Part shown: positions 8,622-15,566 of the stretch, piece after piece
Layout of the letters: each line of letters begins with the position of its first letter
How positions within the stretch are numbered: position 1 is the stretch's first letter
Assembly (NCBI RefSeq): GCF_001885735.1
Contig: NZ_JXKG01000018.1
Location: forward strand, 1-53,746
Origin: Enterococcus canintestini
GTDB taxonomy: Bacteria; Bacillota; Bacilli; Lactobacillales; Enterococcaceae
DNA: 53,746 nt
Direction: 5' to 3'
Made by a program: the position numbers and the translations under genes
The notes under the pieces: generated by a model
What the model saw: the letters and a program-made list of their open reading frames with translations, nothing else
Database searches by the model: none
Told to the model about the DNA's origin: nothing

Positions 8622-9014
8622 TCATTTCTTTTTGACTTGGTAGGTGACTTTTTCATGAAAAAAAGGTACGAACAACTCATGCTCGTACCGCTTTTTTTTC
8701 TGTAGAACGTAACTTCCTCGTCCTAGAATGTAATCAATAAAATTCTTGTTGTCCCATTTCAATGAAAAGAGCGTCCAAACAAGGACGCCCACGCTTGCAA
8801 TCACGATTAACCAATAATTTGTAAAAAGGGATTGGATAAAGGACACCTTAGCAATAAAGCCTAATAACCAAATCAGCAAGGTTAGAAAGATAAACACACC
8901 ACCTACAACGATATGTTCCAACCGTATGCCATTAGGTGCTAAAGGGATTGCATAGCCCTTTATGGAATAAATCTTGATAGGCTGCTTAAATTCTCTTGTA
9001 TAGTTGTACTCCAT
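8622..9014 (-). CDS. TcpE-family conjugation membrane protein
   Basis: 130 residues. It starts MEYNYTREFKQPIKIYS, matching the 'Y-x-R-x-F-K-x-P-x-x-I-Y' opening of TcpE proteins (Orf17 of Tn916). Two hydrophobic segments (about 33-56 and 62-82) precede a basic C-terminus. TcpE relatives are small inner-membrane parts of the transfer channel located next to VirB4, as here. The start codon lies inside the end of the upstream TcpD-like gene, a 55-nt overlap in another frame, with AAGGAA about 10 nt before it. Confidence 0.8.
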   Translation of the reverse strand: MEYNYTREFKQPIKIYSIKGYAIPLAPNGIRLEHIVVGGVFIFLTLLIWLLGFIAKVSFIQSLFTNYWLIVIASVGVLVWTLFSLKWDNKNFIDYILGRGSYVLQKKKRYEHELFVPFFHEKVTYQVKKK

Positions 9015-9274
9015 ACATTGACCATTCCTTTCGGTGGTAGAATAACACCTGCACTAGGGTTAAACACCTTATCCTTAATCCAATTCCCTATTTTTTCTGC
9101 ATCAGACAACATTAAAATCAAAGCAATTAACACCAACACGCCTAGAACTGTACAAATCGTACGGGCGAATCCTTGTGTCACAAGTCCTACCACAATCAAA
9201 AATAAGGCAACAATCGCCAACAAAATAATCACTTGTCCTGATAAATTATCCCAAATGGGTTTTAAATCAAACAT
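8960..9274 (-). CDS. TcpD-like small membrane protein of the transfer system
   Basis: 104 residues beginning MFDLKPIWDNLSGQ. Two strongly hydrophobic stretches (about 14-34 and 40-58) follow, then a polar C-terminus. Size, topology and place between TcpC- and TcpE-like genes point to the TcpD group. An ATG at 9289 is also in frame, but the ATG at 9274 has GGAGAG seven bases before it and lies only 4 nt after the tcpC-like stop, so it is preferred. The 3' end overlaps the TcpE-like gene by 55 nt. Confidence 0.65.
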   Translation of the reverse strand: MFDLKPIWDNLSGQVIILLAIVALFLIVVGLVTQGFARTICTVLGVLVLIALILMLSDAEKIGNWIKDKVFNPSAGVILPPKGMVNVWSTTIQENLSSLSRFIP

Positions 9275-9278
9275 AGTT

Positions 9279-10304
9279 TCACTCTCCATTCATTTTCGTT
9301 ACATAATAACTTTCTTTGGTGGGTTTAATTTCTAACGTAAAATTAGACGTTAATGGGTTACTTTCATCAAAAGCGAACGTGTAAACGCCTTGAACATAGT
9401 AATTGCCATTGTCTGTTTTTAGCACTTTTTTTGGTTCAACTTTCACTAGTGTTGCCTTTCCTAACCCTTGAACATTGGCAATTAACGCTAGTTTTTCATC
9501 ATTGGTCACATACAACTCAAAAAATCGTTGCGTAAACTCAGTGACTTTGTTTTTTTCTTCGTCTTTCACGTCACTTCCCTTTGGTGTAAAACGATTTTCT
9601 TGGTAGATACTCGTGTTTTTTTCTTCTGTTGTCGCAAGATTCGTAAATGAGGGGCGGTCAATCAGTTTCATTTCTTGCCCTTCATAGCTCACTGGAAGAA
9701 TCACTTGTACTTGCTGCCACGTATCACCTTCTGTAAAACGAACATCATAATATAAACGATACAGGGCTTCTTTTTCGCCAATCGTGTCCATCTTAATAAA
9801 ACGAACGTTCCGAGCGATTCGGTCAACACTTGTCGTGCTAAAGCCTAAATCATTAGGATTCAAACCTGTTGCCAAAAAAGGTGCCAGCTGTTCTTCCCAA
9901 TACTTTTTCCCATTATCTTTGTGAGAAATCGTAAATAATCGGTCAGCTAACTTCATGCCCTCATAGCGCAATTGTTCGGTGTCCTTTAAGGCATTGTTGA
10001 CGTTTGTTACCAACTCCTCTTTATTCACTTGCTTACTCATAGCAATTCTTGACAAGGTATCTACTCGACCAAAGGTCATTAAAACGACCACACACATCAC
10101 CAAAAAGAAGCTAAAAAACATGAACGATACGACACTTTGTGCGGTTCGTGGCGCAAAGCGTATCGTTCGTGTACTTGGGTCTGGCTTTTTTTTTCGTTGA
10201 AACAATGCCACCCCTTTATTTTTTGACTGCCCTTTTTTTGCAACCTTTTTTTTACTCGTCACTGTTTGCGGATTGAATACGGGTTTTCGTTCAGTCATTT
10301 TCAA
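9279..10304 (-). CDS. TcpC-like bitopic protein of the conjugation channel (Orf13/ConG type)
   Basis: 341 residues. A basic cytoplasmic N-terminus of about 55 residues (KKKVAKKGQSKNKG) is followed by one membrane helix (about 57-80) and a large external part that should contain two NTF2-like domains similar to VirB8. TcpC is needed for transfer in pCW3-type systems and is thought to organise the channel outside the membrane. Its start overlaps the preceding small gene by 14 nt, and its end is tightly coupled to the TcpD-like gene. Confidence 0.8.
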   Translation of the reverse strand: MKMTERKPVFNPQTVTSKKKVAKKGQSKNKGVALFQRKKKPDPSTRTIRFAPRTAQSVVSFMFFSFFLVMCVVVLMTFGRVDTLSRIAMSKQVNKEELVTNVNNALKDTEQLRYEGMKLADRLFTISHKDNGKKYWEEQLAPFLATGLNPNDLGFSTTSVDRIARNVRFIKMDTIGEKEALYRLYYDVRFTEGDTWQQVQVILPVSYEGQEMKLIDRPSFTNLATTEEKNTSIYQENRFTPKGSDVKDEEKNKVTEFTQRFFELYVTNDEKLALIANVQGLGKATLVKVEPKKVLKTDNGNYYVQGVYTFAFDESNPLTSNFTLEIKPTKESYYVTKMNGE

Positions 10305-10602
10305 GAATTCCGTAGCGTTGAATCAGTACCGTTGGGACTTTATTTTCCACCACGACTTCATTCACCACGACGCTTGCCCCTTCTAAAAAAGCTAAGGCTT
10401 CTTTATATGCCCCTTTTGTCGTGTGAATGTGTTGGTGAATTTCTTCATAAAACAACCGAGCGCCTGCTTGGTACGCTTTGTTATGAATCCGCCACAAAAC
10501 AAAAAGCGCTGCTTGAATCGCTGGACGTTGGTACGCATAGGTCGTTGCGATTGTTTCTTTCGGTTGTTCTCGTCGTTCTGACTGATTTATTTCTTCGTGC
10601 AA
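10291..10602 (-). CDS. Small cytosolic protein of the transfer operon, function unknown
   Basis: 103 residues, no signal peptide or membrane helix. The middle is helical (RPAIQAALFVLWRIHNKAYQ) with several aromatic and His residues, and the end is strand-like (SVVVNEVVVENKVPTVLIQRYGI). It is placed between the membrane thioredoxin and the TcpC-like gene and overlaps the latter by 14 nt, so it is likely co-translated. I do not recognise the family. Conserved position suggests an accessory role in transfer. Confidence 0.65.
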   Translation of the reverse strand: MHEEINQSERREQPKETIATTYAYQRPAIQAALFVLWRIHNKAYQAGARLFYEEIHQHIHTTKGAYKEALAFLEGASVVVNEVVVENKVPTVLIQRYGILEND

Positions 10603-10628
10603 TAGAACTCACTCCTTCGTATAGATTA

Positions 10629-11024
10629 TTATTCTAGTAATTGTTGTATCTTCTCTGTGTCTGTCCCTGCGTATCTGCCTTTTGGCGTTACAATGGTCGG
10701 AACAGTTTCTAACTGATACTTGGCAATGTACCCTTTATTTTTTGGTTGATTTAAATTAATAAACAACAGATTATCATTGGCTAAATTTTCCTTGTACAAT
10801 TCGGGGAAAATCTTTTGACAATCGGAACAATCATCTTTGTAGAATACAAGCGCCCGTTCTTCATTTGTGGCAATCGTTACAACGCTTCGGTCAAGTTCTT
10901 GTCGCTGAATGGCTTGATTTGTCTGTATTGTAGAAACCACAAGCCAAAAAATTCCTAGCAGAAAACAAGTGCCTATTCCTAAAAGAAAATGAACCCTTCT
11001 ACCTTTAAGGAACATGGATTTCAC
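10629..11024 (-). CDS. Membrane-anchored thioredoxin-like protein
   Basis: 131 residues. One membrane helix near 10-30 holds an external thioredoxin-like domain. The redox motif C-S-D-C lies near residues 61-64 (YKDDCSDCQKIFPEL) and a cis-Pro segment VPTIVTPKG follows. Such proteins make, break or isomerise disulfides outside the membrane. Placed in a transfer operon upstream of TcpC, it may help fold secreted partners; the hydrolase just upstream contains several cysteines. It overlaps the preceding gene by 20 nt. The substrate is an inference. Confidence 0.75.
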   Translation of the reverse strand: MKSMFLKGRRVHFLLGIGTCFLLGIFWLVVSTIQTNQAIQRQELDRSVVTIATNEERALVFYKDDCSDCQKIFPELYKENLANDNLLFINLNQPKNKGYIAKYQLETVPTIVTPKGRYAGTDTEKIQQLLE

Positions 11025-11607
11025 CTAAATTCTTAACAGAAGTAAATTGTTTGGCTGTAGGGTCAAACGATACTTTATACATAAAGGTGCCTTTTTGAGC
11101 GTTGCTACCAGCAATAGTTACGGAATATTCAACCATGACTAACGCTTTGATTTCCTGCTTTTCAGACGCCATTAAATAGATTTCTGGCTCTCTTTCTAAA
11201 CGTGAAACAGTTGTGACAGAAGGGGTGATTGTATCTGCGTCTTTTGGGAAAAGCCCATTTAATGCTTGTTGGTTCGCAAATGTGCTAGCTTGTTCCTTTC
11301 TTGCTTTGACACTTTCTTTTTCACGGTCTGAATGATAGTCAAAAACAGCTGAAAACAGGTGACTGGTGGCAGTAATCAGTCCTTCGTTGTTTGTTTCTTT
11401 TGGTGCGGTTTCTGTTTGCTTAGAAAATTTTTCTAAACGTTGTTCATTCTCAACAAGCGTTTCTTTTTGCTTAGCTAACTCTTGTTGGTACCGTTGAATT
11501 TCCCTTCCCTGTTCTTGCCTTTCAGACACAAACCAAAAGCCACCTAAAACAAGTATGACCAACAATACGGGACATAGAATTTTGCTAATAAAATCATAGT
11601 TGCCCAT
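11005..11607 (-). CDS. Membrane protein with extracellular coiled coil, transfer operon
   Basis: 200 residues from ATG 11607, which has AAGGAGG nine bases upstream; a GTG two codons earlier overlaps the hydrolase stop codon and is less likely. One membrane helix (about 8-27) is followed by a Gln/Glu/Lys-rich coiled coil (about 30-65) and a C-terminal domain with beta strands (VMVEYSVTIAGSNAQKGTFMYKVSF), reminiscent of VirB8/TcpC-like NTF2 folds. A TcpG/TcpH-like accessory role is possible; no firm family match. Confidence 0.6.
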   Translation of the reverse strand: MGNYDFISKILCPVLLVILVLGGFWFVSERQEQGREIQRYQQELAKQKETLVENEQRLEKFSKQTETAPKETNNEGLITATSHLFSAVFDYHSDREKESVKARKEQASTFANQQALNGLFPKDADTITPSVTTVSRLEREPEIYLMASEKQEIKALVMVEYSVTIAGSNAQKGTFMYKVSFDPTAKQFTSVKNLGEIHVP

Positions 11608-11612
11608 AGACA

Positions 11613-12890
11613 CTATCCTCCTTTTCCTTGAATGAATTCCGTTTGTGCGACAGTTTCTTTGTTAATCACTCGCCAAGAACGTGTCCCAGAACCACTACTT
11701 ACGACATTGGTTTCACTAACCAACATACTACCGTCTGGATTGACATATTCCACTACTGCAATATGTCCATAAGGGGGCGTAGACCCAGCTAAACCGCCAT
11801 AGAAACTAGCAGCCCAACCAACAGTAGGCTTCCCTTTTACAACGGTGTACCCTTTTGTTCGTGCCGTAGCTCCCCAAGAACCACCATTCCCACCGTCACC
11901 TGAAAACCACTCAATTGGGCGTCCAATTTGTGCCATTCGATTAAAAGCACCCCACGTGCATTGTCCAAATGGATAACTGTTTCCTGCATAATTTTTATTA
12001 TCGGGTGGTGGCAGGGTTAATTTCCCTTTATATTCCGCTGGAACATCTAATGTTGGTGCGGAATTTTCTCCCGTGACCTGTTCCGACGTATCAGAAACCA
12101 CAACACAATTACTAGATTGACCGTTTGCTTGTTCTCCGTTGTTCTTAGGTAGGTTATCAAGAATACTAGGTATTTCGTCTCTTTTCTTGTAGGGTGCAGC
12201 TCCGTATTTTTGAATCGCTTCTTGGTCTAACCATTGAAACTTTCTACCTAAATTGTTGTAGGTTGTTGTTAGTTTCATAAGATAGGTTGGGTCAGTCGCC
12301 CAACCACCCTGATAAATAGCCGTGAGCGTTCCTAAGCCATCAGTATTATTGATAGCTCCTGTGTAAAGACTTTGGTGTGCCATAAACTCCGCTTTGCCGA
12401 CAATGCCTGCATTATAATCTTTAAACCACGTGTAAGCACCGCCTGTGTTATCACCGACGTTTGTTCCCGCTTTTGTTCCTGTAATGTCAACAGAATCACG
12501 TCCAAATGTAGCCAAAGTGAGTGGAAAATCATTAATTTTAGACGTTTTTACCCCGCCCATGTTGTGTGCTTGCCAAAATGACGTTCCCGAAGGATTCGTA
12601 AAGTTAAAGCCATTTTCTACCATGGTTTGCGCAATGCTGGCAGACGGTAAAAAGCCGCCTGCTTTCCACGAAAGAATGTAGGCGTCTTTATGACTTTTTA
12701 CAAATTCATCAATCGATTGTGGAACAGTGGTTCCGTCAGCTGGGTTGTCCATACTAGGTGTAATACAATCTGAGTTATTACTCATTGACCCCCCACTAAT
12801 CATTAATATGGTCAAAAAGACACTACCTACTAACAAGAAAAAGGGGAGTAAAAAAAGAAAACAGCCACAGACGAGTTTTTTCTTAATCAT
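11613..12890 (-). CDS. Cell-wall hydrolase of the transfer system: glucosaminidase-like plus CHAP domains
   Basis: 425 residues. A hydrophobic signal/anchor (about 5-32) precedes a lysozyme/glucosaminidase-like domain (about 60-215, with SIAQTMVENG) and a C-terminal CHAP amidase/peptidase domain (about 305-425). The CHAP nucleophile is the Cys of FGQCTWGAF, and the likely His partner is in YGHIAVVEYV. Two-domain wall hydrolases of this type (Orf14 of Tn916, CwlT of ICEBs1, TcpG) locally open peptidoglycan so that the transfer channel can cross it. It is the only clear murein hydrolase in the operon and directly precedes the VirB8-like and thioredoxin genes. Confidence 0.88.
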   Translation of the reverse strand: MIKKKLVCGCFLFLLPFFLLVGSVFLTILMISGGSMSNNSDCITPSMDNPADGTTVPQSIDEFVKSHKDAYILSWKAGGFLPSASIAQTMVENGFNFTNPSGTSFWQAHNMGGVKTSKINDFPLTLATFGRDSVDITGTKAGTNVGDNTGGAYTWFKDYNAGIVGKAEFMAHQSLYTGAINNTDGLGTLTAIYQGGWATDPTYLMKLTTTYNNLGRKFQWLDQEAIQKYGAAPYKKRDEIPSILDNLPKNNGEQANGQSSNCVVVSDTSEQVTGENSAPTLDVPAEYKGKLTLPPPDNKNYAGNSYPFGQCTWGAFNRMAQIGRPIEWFSGDGGNGGSWGATARTKGYTVVKGKPTVGWAASFYGGLAGSTPPYGHIAVVEYVNPDGSMLVSETNVVSSGSGTRSWRVINKETVAQTEFIQGKGG

Positions 12891-12899
12891 GCAACCGCC

Positions 12900-13064
12900 T
12901 CACTTAAAAAGCATTGTTAAAAATATTCCTACAGCTGTTGAAGCACTTAGAACGGTGAGTGAAAAAACGAAAAAAAATCTCTTTTTTGTGTAATCTTTAT
13001 TGAGTAAACGATAAAAAAAGAATGCTGCTAAAACACACAGCACCATAGCAACTAAAACTAACAC
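12900..13064 (-). CDS. 54-residue two-helix membrane peptide
   Basis: GTG at 13064 preceded by GGGGGAG encodes 54 residues: a hydrophobic N-terminal helix (VLVLVAMVLCVLAAFFFY), a basic turn (NKDYTKKR) and a second hydrophobic helix ending TMLFK. Stop codon at 12900-12902. It fits exactly between the LPXTG protein and the hydrolase on the same strand. Its hairpin topology and size are those of small transfer-channel subunits such as VirB2/VirB3-like proteins, but no motif proves this. Confidence 0.6.
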   Translation of the reverse strand: MLVLVAMVLCVLAAFFFYRLLNKDYTKKRFFFVFSLTVLSASTAVGIFLTMLFK

Positions 13065-13082
13065 GTTAACTCCCCCTTTTCT

Positions 13083-13910
13083 TTAATCATTGTTCATTGA
13101 TTGACGTTTTTTAAAGAAGACAAAACCAGATACTAGTGATAAGATACCGCCTGCGGTAGATAAAAAGACATTCATTTCTTCCCCTGTTTTTGGCAATACT
13201 TTTAACTTCCCATCATTCCCTTTTACTTCAACGTTTCCACTAGGCAACACTTTAAAATCTGATTGAATGGGTTTCAATCCCTCTTCTGTTTGTTTTAGTG
13301 GTGTACCATCAAGAACGGCAACAATTGATTCCCCGTTTGCCGTTGTAATAGGTGTGTTGGGTGTTGGTACATGGGTGATTTCATTGACATTACTCGTTTC
13401 AATGGGTACGGTTGGCTGCTGACTAGTATTCCCACCATGACTAATTTCTCCGTTTGGTGTCACAACGACATCTACTGGTTTGTCAGGCTGTGTGGGTTTC
13501 GCTGGTTTTTCAGGCTCCGTTGGTTTACTTGGTTCTACTGGCTTTTCAGGTTCAACAGGTTTACTTGGTTCCGTTGGTTTTTCGGGTTCACTCGGCTCTG
13601 TTGGCGTTGTTGGCTCTGTTGGGTCAACAGGTTTTTCAGGTTCACTTGGTTCTGTCGGCTCTGTAGGTTCTGTTGGTTCCACTGGTTCCGTCGGGTCTGT
13701 TGGTGTGACAGGTGGTTCAACGGGGTCAACAGGTGGGTCGACAGGCGTTGTTGGTTCCGTCGGGTCAACGGGCGTACTAGGGTCTGTTGGCACTTCAATT
13801 GGTGGCGTACTTGAATCAGTAGGGACTAATTCGTCTGCAAATACTGTGGTTCCAACTGAACCGAATAAAAGGGTTGCACTAAATAAACTGGTTAAAATCA
13901 TTTTTTTCAT
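13083..13910 (-). CDS. LPXTG surface protein with Pro-Thr-Glu repeat stalk
   Basis: 275 residues from ATG 13910, which has a perfect AGGAGG. A signal peptide (about 1-26, ending VFADE) is followed by a long stalk (about 30-165) of PTEPxx/PxxPE units, a short globular part, and a sortase signal (LPKTGE near 238, hydrophobic helix, basic tail). Sortase would couple it to peptidoglycan. The low-complexity stalk would project through the wall, and there is little room for a binding domain, so it may act as a spacer or surface-masking protein in mating contact. The stalk repeats make the length prone to change by slippage. In other frames the repeats give long spurious ORFs. Confidence 0.85.
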   Translation of the reverse strand: MKKMILTSLFSATLLFGSVGTTVFADELVPTDSSTPPIEVPTDPSTPVDPTEPTTPVDPPVDPVEPPVTPTDPTEPVEPTEPTEPTEPSEPEKPVDPTEPTTPTEPSEPEKPTEPSKPVEPEKPVEPSKPTEPEKPAKPTQPDKPVDVVVTPNGEISHGGNTSQQPTVPIETSNVNEITHVPTPNTPITTANGESIVAVLDGTPLKQTEEGLKPIQSDFKVLPSGNVEVKGNDGKLKVLPKTGEEMNVFLSTAGGILSLVSGFVFFKKRQSMNND

Positions 13911-13935
13911 GAAAATTCCTCCTAAAATTTTGGGT

Positions 13936-14847
13936 TTATTGATTGATTTCAAAAGGTTCTTCTTTGGGTACTGTCATTACTCTGTATTGTTTCTCTTCTT
14001 CCTTAATTGAAAATGTCACTTTCTGAGTAGTTGTTTTTTCTTGGTTATTTTGTAGGTTAATCACGTAAGAAACCTGCCAAGTCGACCCATCACGTTTGAC
14101 TTCCCAAGGCAAAATACTTTTGATTTTTTCTTCTGTTCCTCGAAACTCTTTCAATGTTTCTTTGTCAACAAAACGCTTGATTTTCTCTTGTACTTTGTCA
14201 TCTTCTTTTGTTCCTGTGTAATAATTAGATAAAAAGAAGCGGCTGAATGTATCAATTTTGGCTTGTTGTTGGACTTGTTTTTCCAAGTTGTTCAATTGTT
14301 CGCTCACTTCACTTGGAATCTTAGGCTCTGATTGAACAGATTTTCCAAGATAAAATCCCCCCAGTAGTAAAAAAAATAGAAACATGACTTTAAGAAACGT
14401 CGCAAATTTGACAATCATTCTTCCCCTTGTGTAAGGAGCTTGAACAATCAGTTCCTGACTAGCCGTTTTTTGTTTGGTGTTTGTTCCTGTTTTCCTTCTT
14501 TTTGTTCCTTGTGTTCGCTTATCTTTAGGTAAACTTTTTTCAAATAATGCAAGAAATGCTCTTGCGTCTTCAGAATCAACCTCCTCATTATCCCGTACAG
14601 GTGCTTGAATGGCTTCGACAATCGTTTGACCCTCTACAGGCAATGTTAATGTCGCTTCAAGCGTCGCTAAATCTTGGTTTTTCTCGTTATAAATACAATA
14701 ATCAATCACTACTTGTTGATGGATTGCCAAAAGCTCTCGACTGGTCTCTTCTAATAACGGAATTCCTTGTACCAAAGGAAGCCGTTGTTTCATTGGTAAA
14801 TCAACGACTGACCGATTTTGTTCCTCCGTTGAAAATTCAATCCACAT
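13936..14847 (-). CDS. Bitopic membrane protein, possible VirB8/TcpC-like accessory protein
   Basis: 303 residues from ATG 14847 (GGAAGG nine bases upstream). The first 150 residues are cytosolic and polar, with a basic patch before the membrane (TKRRKTGTNTKQKT). One helix (about 150-170, MFLFFLLLGGFYLG) follows, then an external coiled coil (NNLEKQVQQQAKI) and a C-terminal domain with TWQVSYVINLQNNQ, similar in pattern to NTF2/VirB8-type domains. It follows a short membrane-protein gene and overlaps its stop region. Family not recognised with certainty. Confidence 0.6.
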   Translation of the reverse strand: MWIEFSTEEQNRSVVDLPMKQRLPLVQGIPLLEETSRELLAIHQQVVIDYCIYNEKNQDLATLEATLTLPVEGQTIVEAIQAPVRDNEEVDSEDARAFLALFEKSLPKDKRTQGTKRRKTGTNTKQKTASQELIVQAPYTRGRMIVKFATFLKVMFLFFLLLGGFYLGKSVQSEPKIPSEVSEQLNNLEKQVQQQAKIDTFSRFFLSNYYTGTKEDDKVQEKIKRFVDKETLKEFRGTEEKIKSILPWEVKRDGSTWQVSYVINLQNNQEKTTTQKVTFSIKEEEKQYRVMTVPKEEPFEINQ

Positions 14848-14852
14848 GTTTA

Positions 14853-15122
14853 TCACCCTTCCACAGGTGCAAGTTCTTCAACATAAACCACTTTTAACGG
14901 TTTATTGCTCGAAAATTTAATACGATACTCGGTGTCTTGTAGTGATAAAATAAAGCCGTCTTCTATCCCTTCTACAAAGTACGTATACTCATTGGCTTTC
15001 ACATGAAAATGATTTTGAATGGCTCTATTTTGCTGCATTTCTACCCACTTAGGAAAACTGGCAAGCTGGTAACCCCCAACGCCACCTACAACAAGTAGAA
15101 AGATTCCTGATAAAATAATCAT
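14853..15122 (-). CDS. Short single-pass membrane protein, unknown
   Basis: 89 residues with one N-terminal membrane helix (about 2-20, GIFLLVVGGVGGYQL) and a small external beta-rich part (YTYFVEGIEDGFILSLQDTEYRIKF). AAGGAGG precedes the ATG. It is located between two other unassigned transfer-operon genes with gaps of only a few bases, so it belongs to the same transcription unit. No family recognised. Confidence 0.65.
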   Translation of the reverse strand: MIILSGIFLLVVGGVGGYQLASFPKWVEMQQNRAIQNHFHVKANEYTYFVEGIEDGFILSLQDTEYRIKFSSNKPLKVVYVEELAPVEG

Positions 15123-15145
15123 TCGATTTCCTCCTTTGTATTCGT

Positions 15146-15496
15146 TTATTTTGAATTGAAAATACGTTCGTACTCTGCTTTTGTAATTGGTGTTTCAATG
15201 TAAAAAACAGGTGCGTCGTAATTCCCACTTGGTGAGTGAAGATAAGTGGTTCTTTGCGTGTCTACTTTTAGCGTGAACGTCCGCTGATTTTTTAAAATTT
15301 TGAGCGAACTAATTTCATGAATGTTTCGCTTTGTAATTAAGTTATTCACTCTTGCTTCTAGCGTTTTGGCTTTTTTCAGTTTGACGTACAATAATTGTCC
15401 TTTGCCGCTACGCCATTGCAAAGCAAGGTCTTTCTCTTGGATTGCGATTTCTCTCATAACGTCAAACCTTTCTTGTCTTAGTAAAGTTGCTTCCAT
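15146..15496 (-). CDS. Small cytosolic protein of the transfer region, unknown
   Basis: 116 residues, no signal or membrane helix, rich in Lys/Arg/Glu. It starts MEATLLRQERFDVMREIAIQEKD and ends with strands (YDAPVFYIETPITKAEYERIF). AAGGA lies before the ATG. It is the first gene after the terminator that closes the adhesin transcript, so it probably heads the run of tra genes that follows. No family recognised. Confidence 0.6.
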   Translation of the reverse strand: MEATLLRQERFDVMREIAIQEKDLALQWRSGKGQLLYVKLKKAKTLEARVNNLITKRNIHEISSLKILKNQRTFTLKVDTQRTTYLHSPSGNYDAPVFYIETPITKAEYERIFNSK

Positions 15497-15520
15497 ATTT
15501 TTCCGTCCTTTTCCTAGAAT

Positions 15521-15561
15521 AAAAAAAGAACGCCAACTTATTATTAGTCAGCGTTCTTTTT
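15521..15561 (-). terminator. Rho-independent terminator after the thioester adhesin gene
   Basis: Perfect 11-bp stem (15523-15533 / 15551-15561) with a T-run on the minus strand. It lies six bases after the adhesin stop codon, separating most adhesin mRNA from the downstream transfer genes. Confidence 0.85.
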
Positions 15562-15566
15562 AGTTC

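Noticed and set aside
12727..12993. 88-codon plus-strand frame at the start of the hydrolase gene
   Set aside because: Antisense to the signal sequence of the hydrolase, with no ribosome binding site.
13371..14010. Several overlapping long open frames in the repeat region of the LPXTG protein
   Set aside because: The regular GGTTCX-type repeat lacks stops in all frames; products such as repeated SVGSTGFSGS are artefacts of the PTEP repeats.
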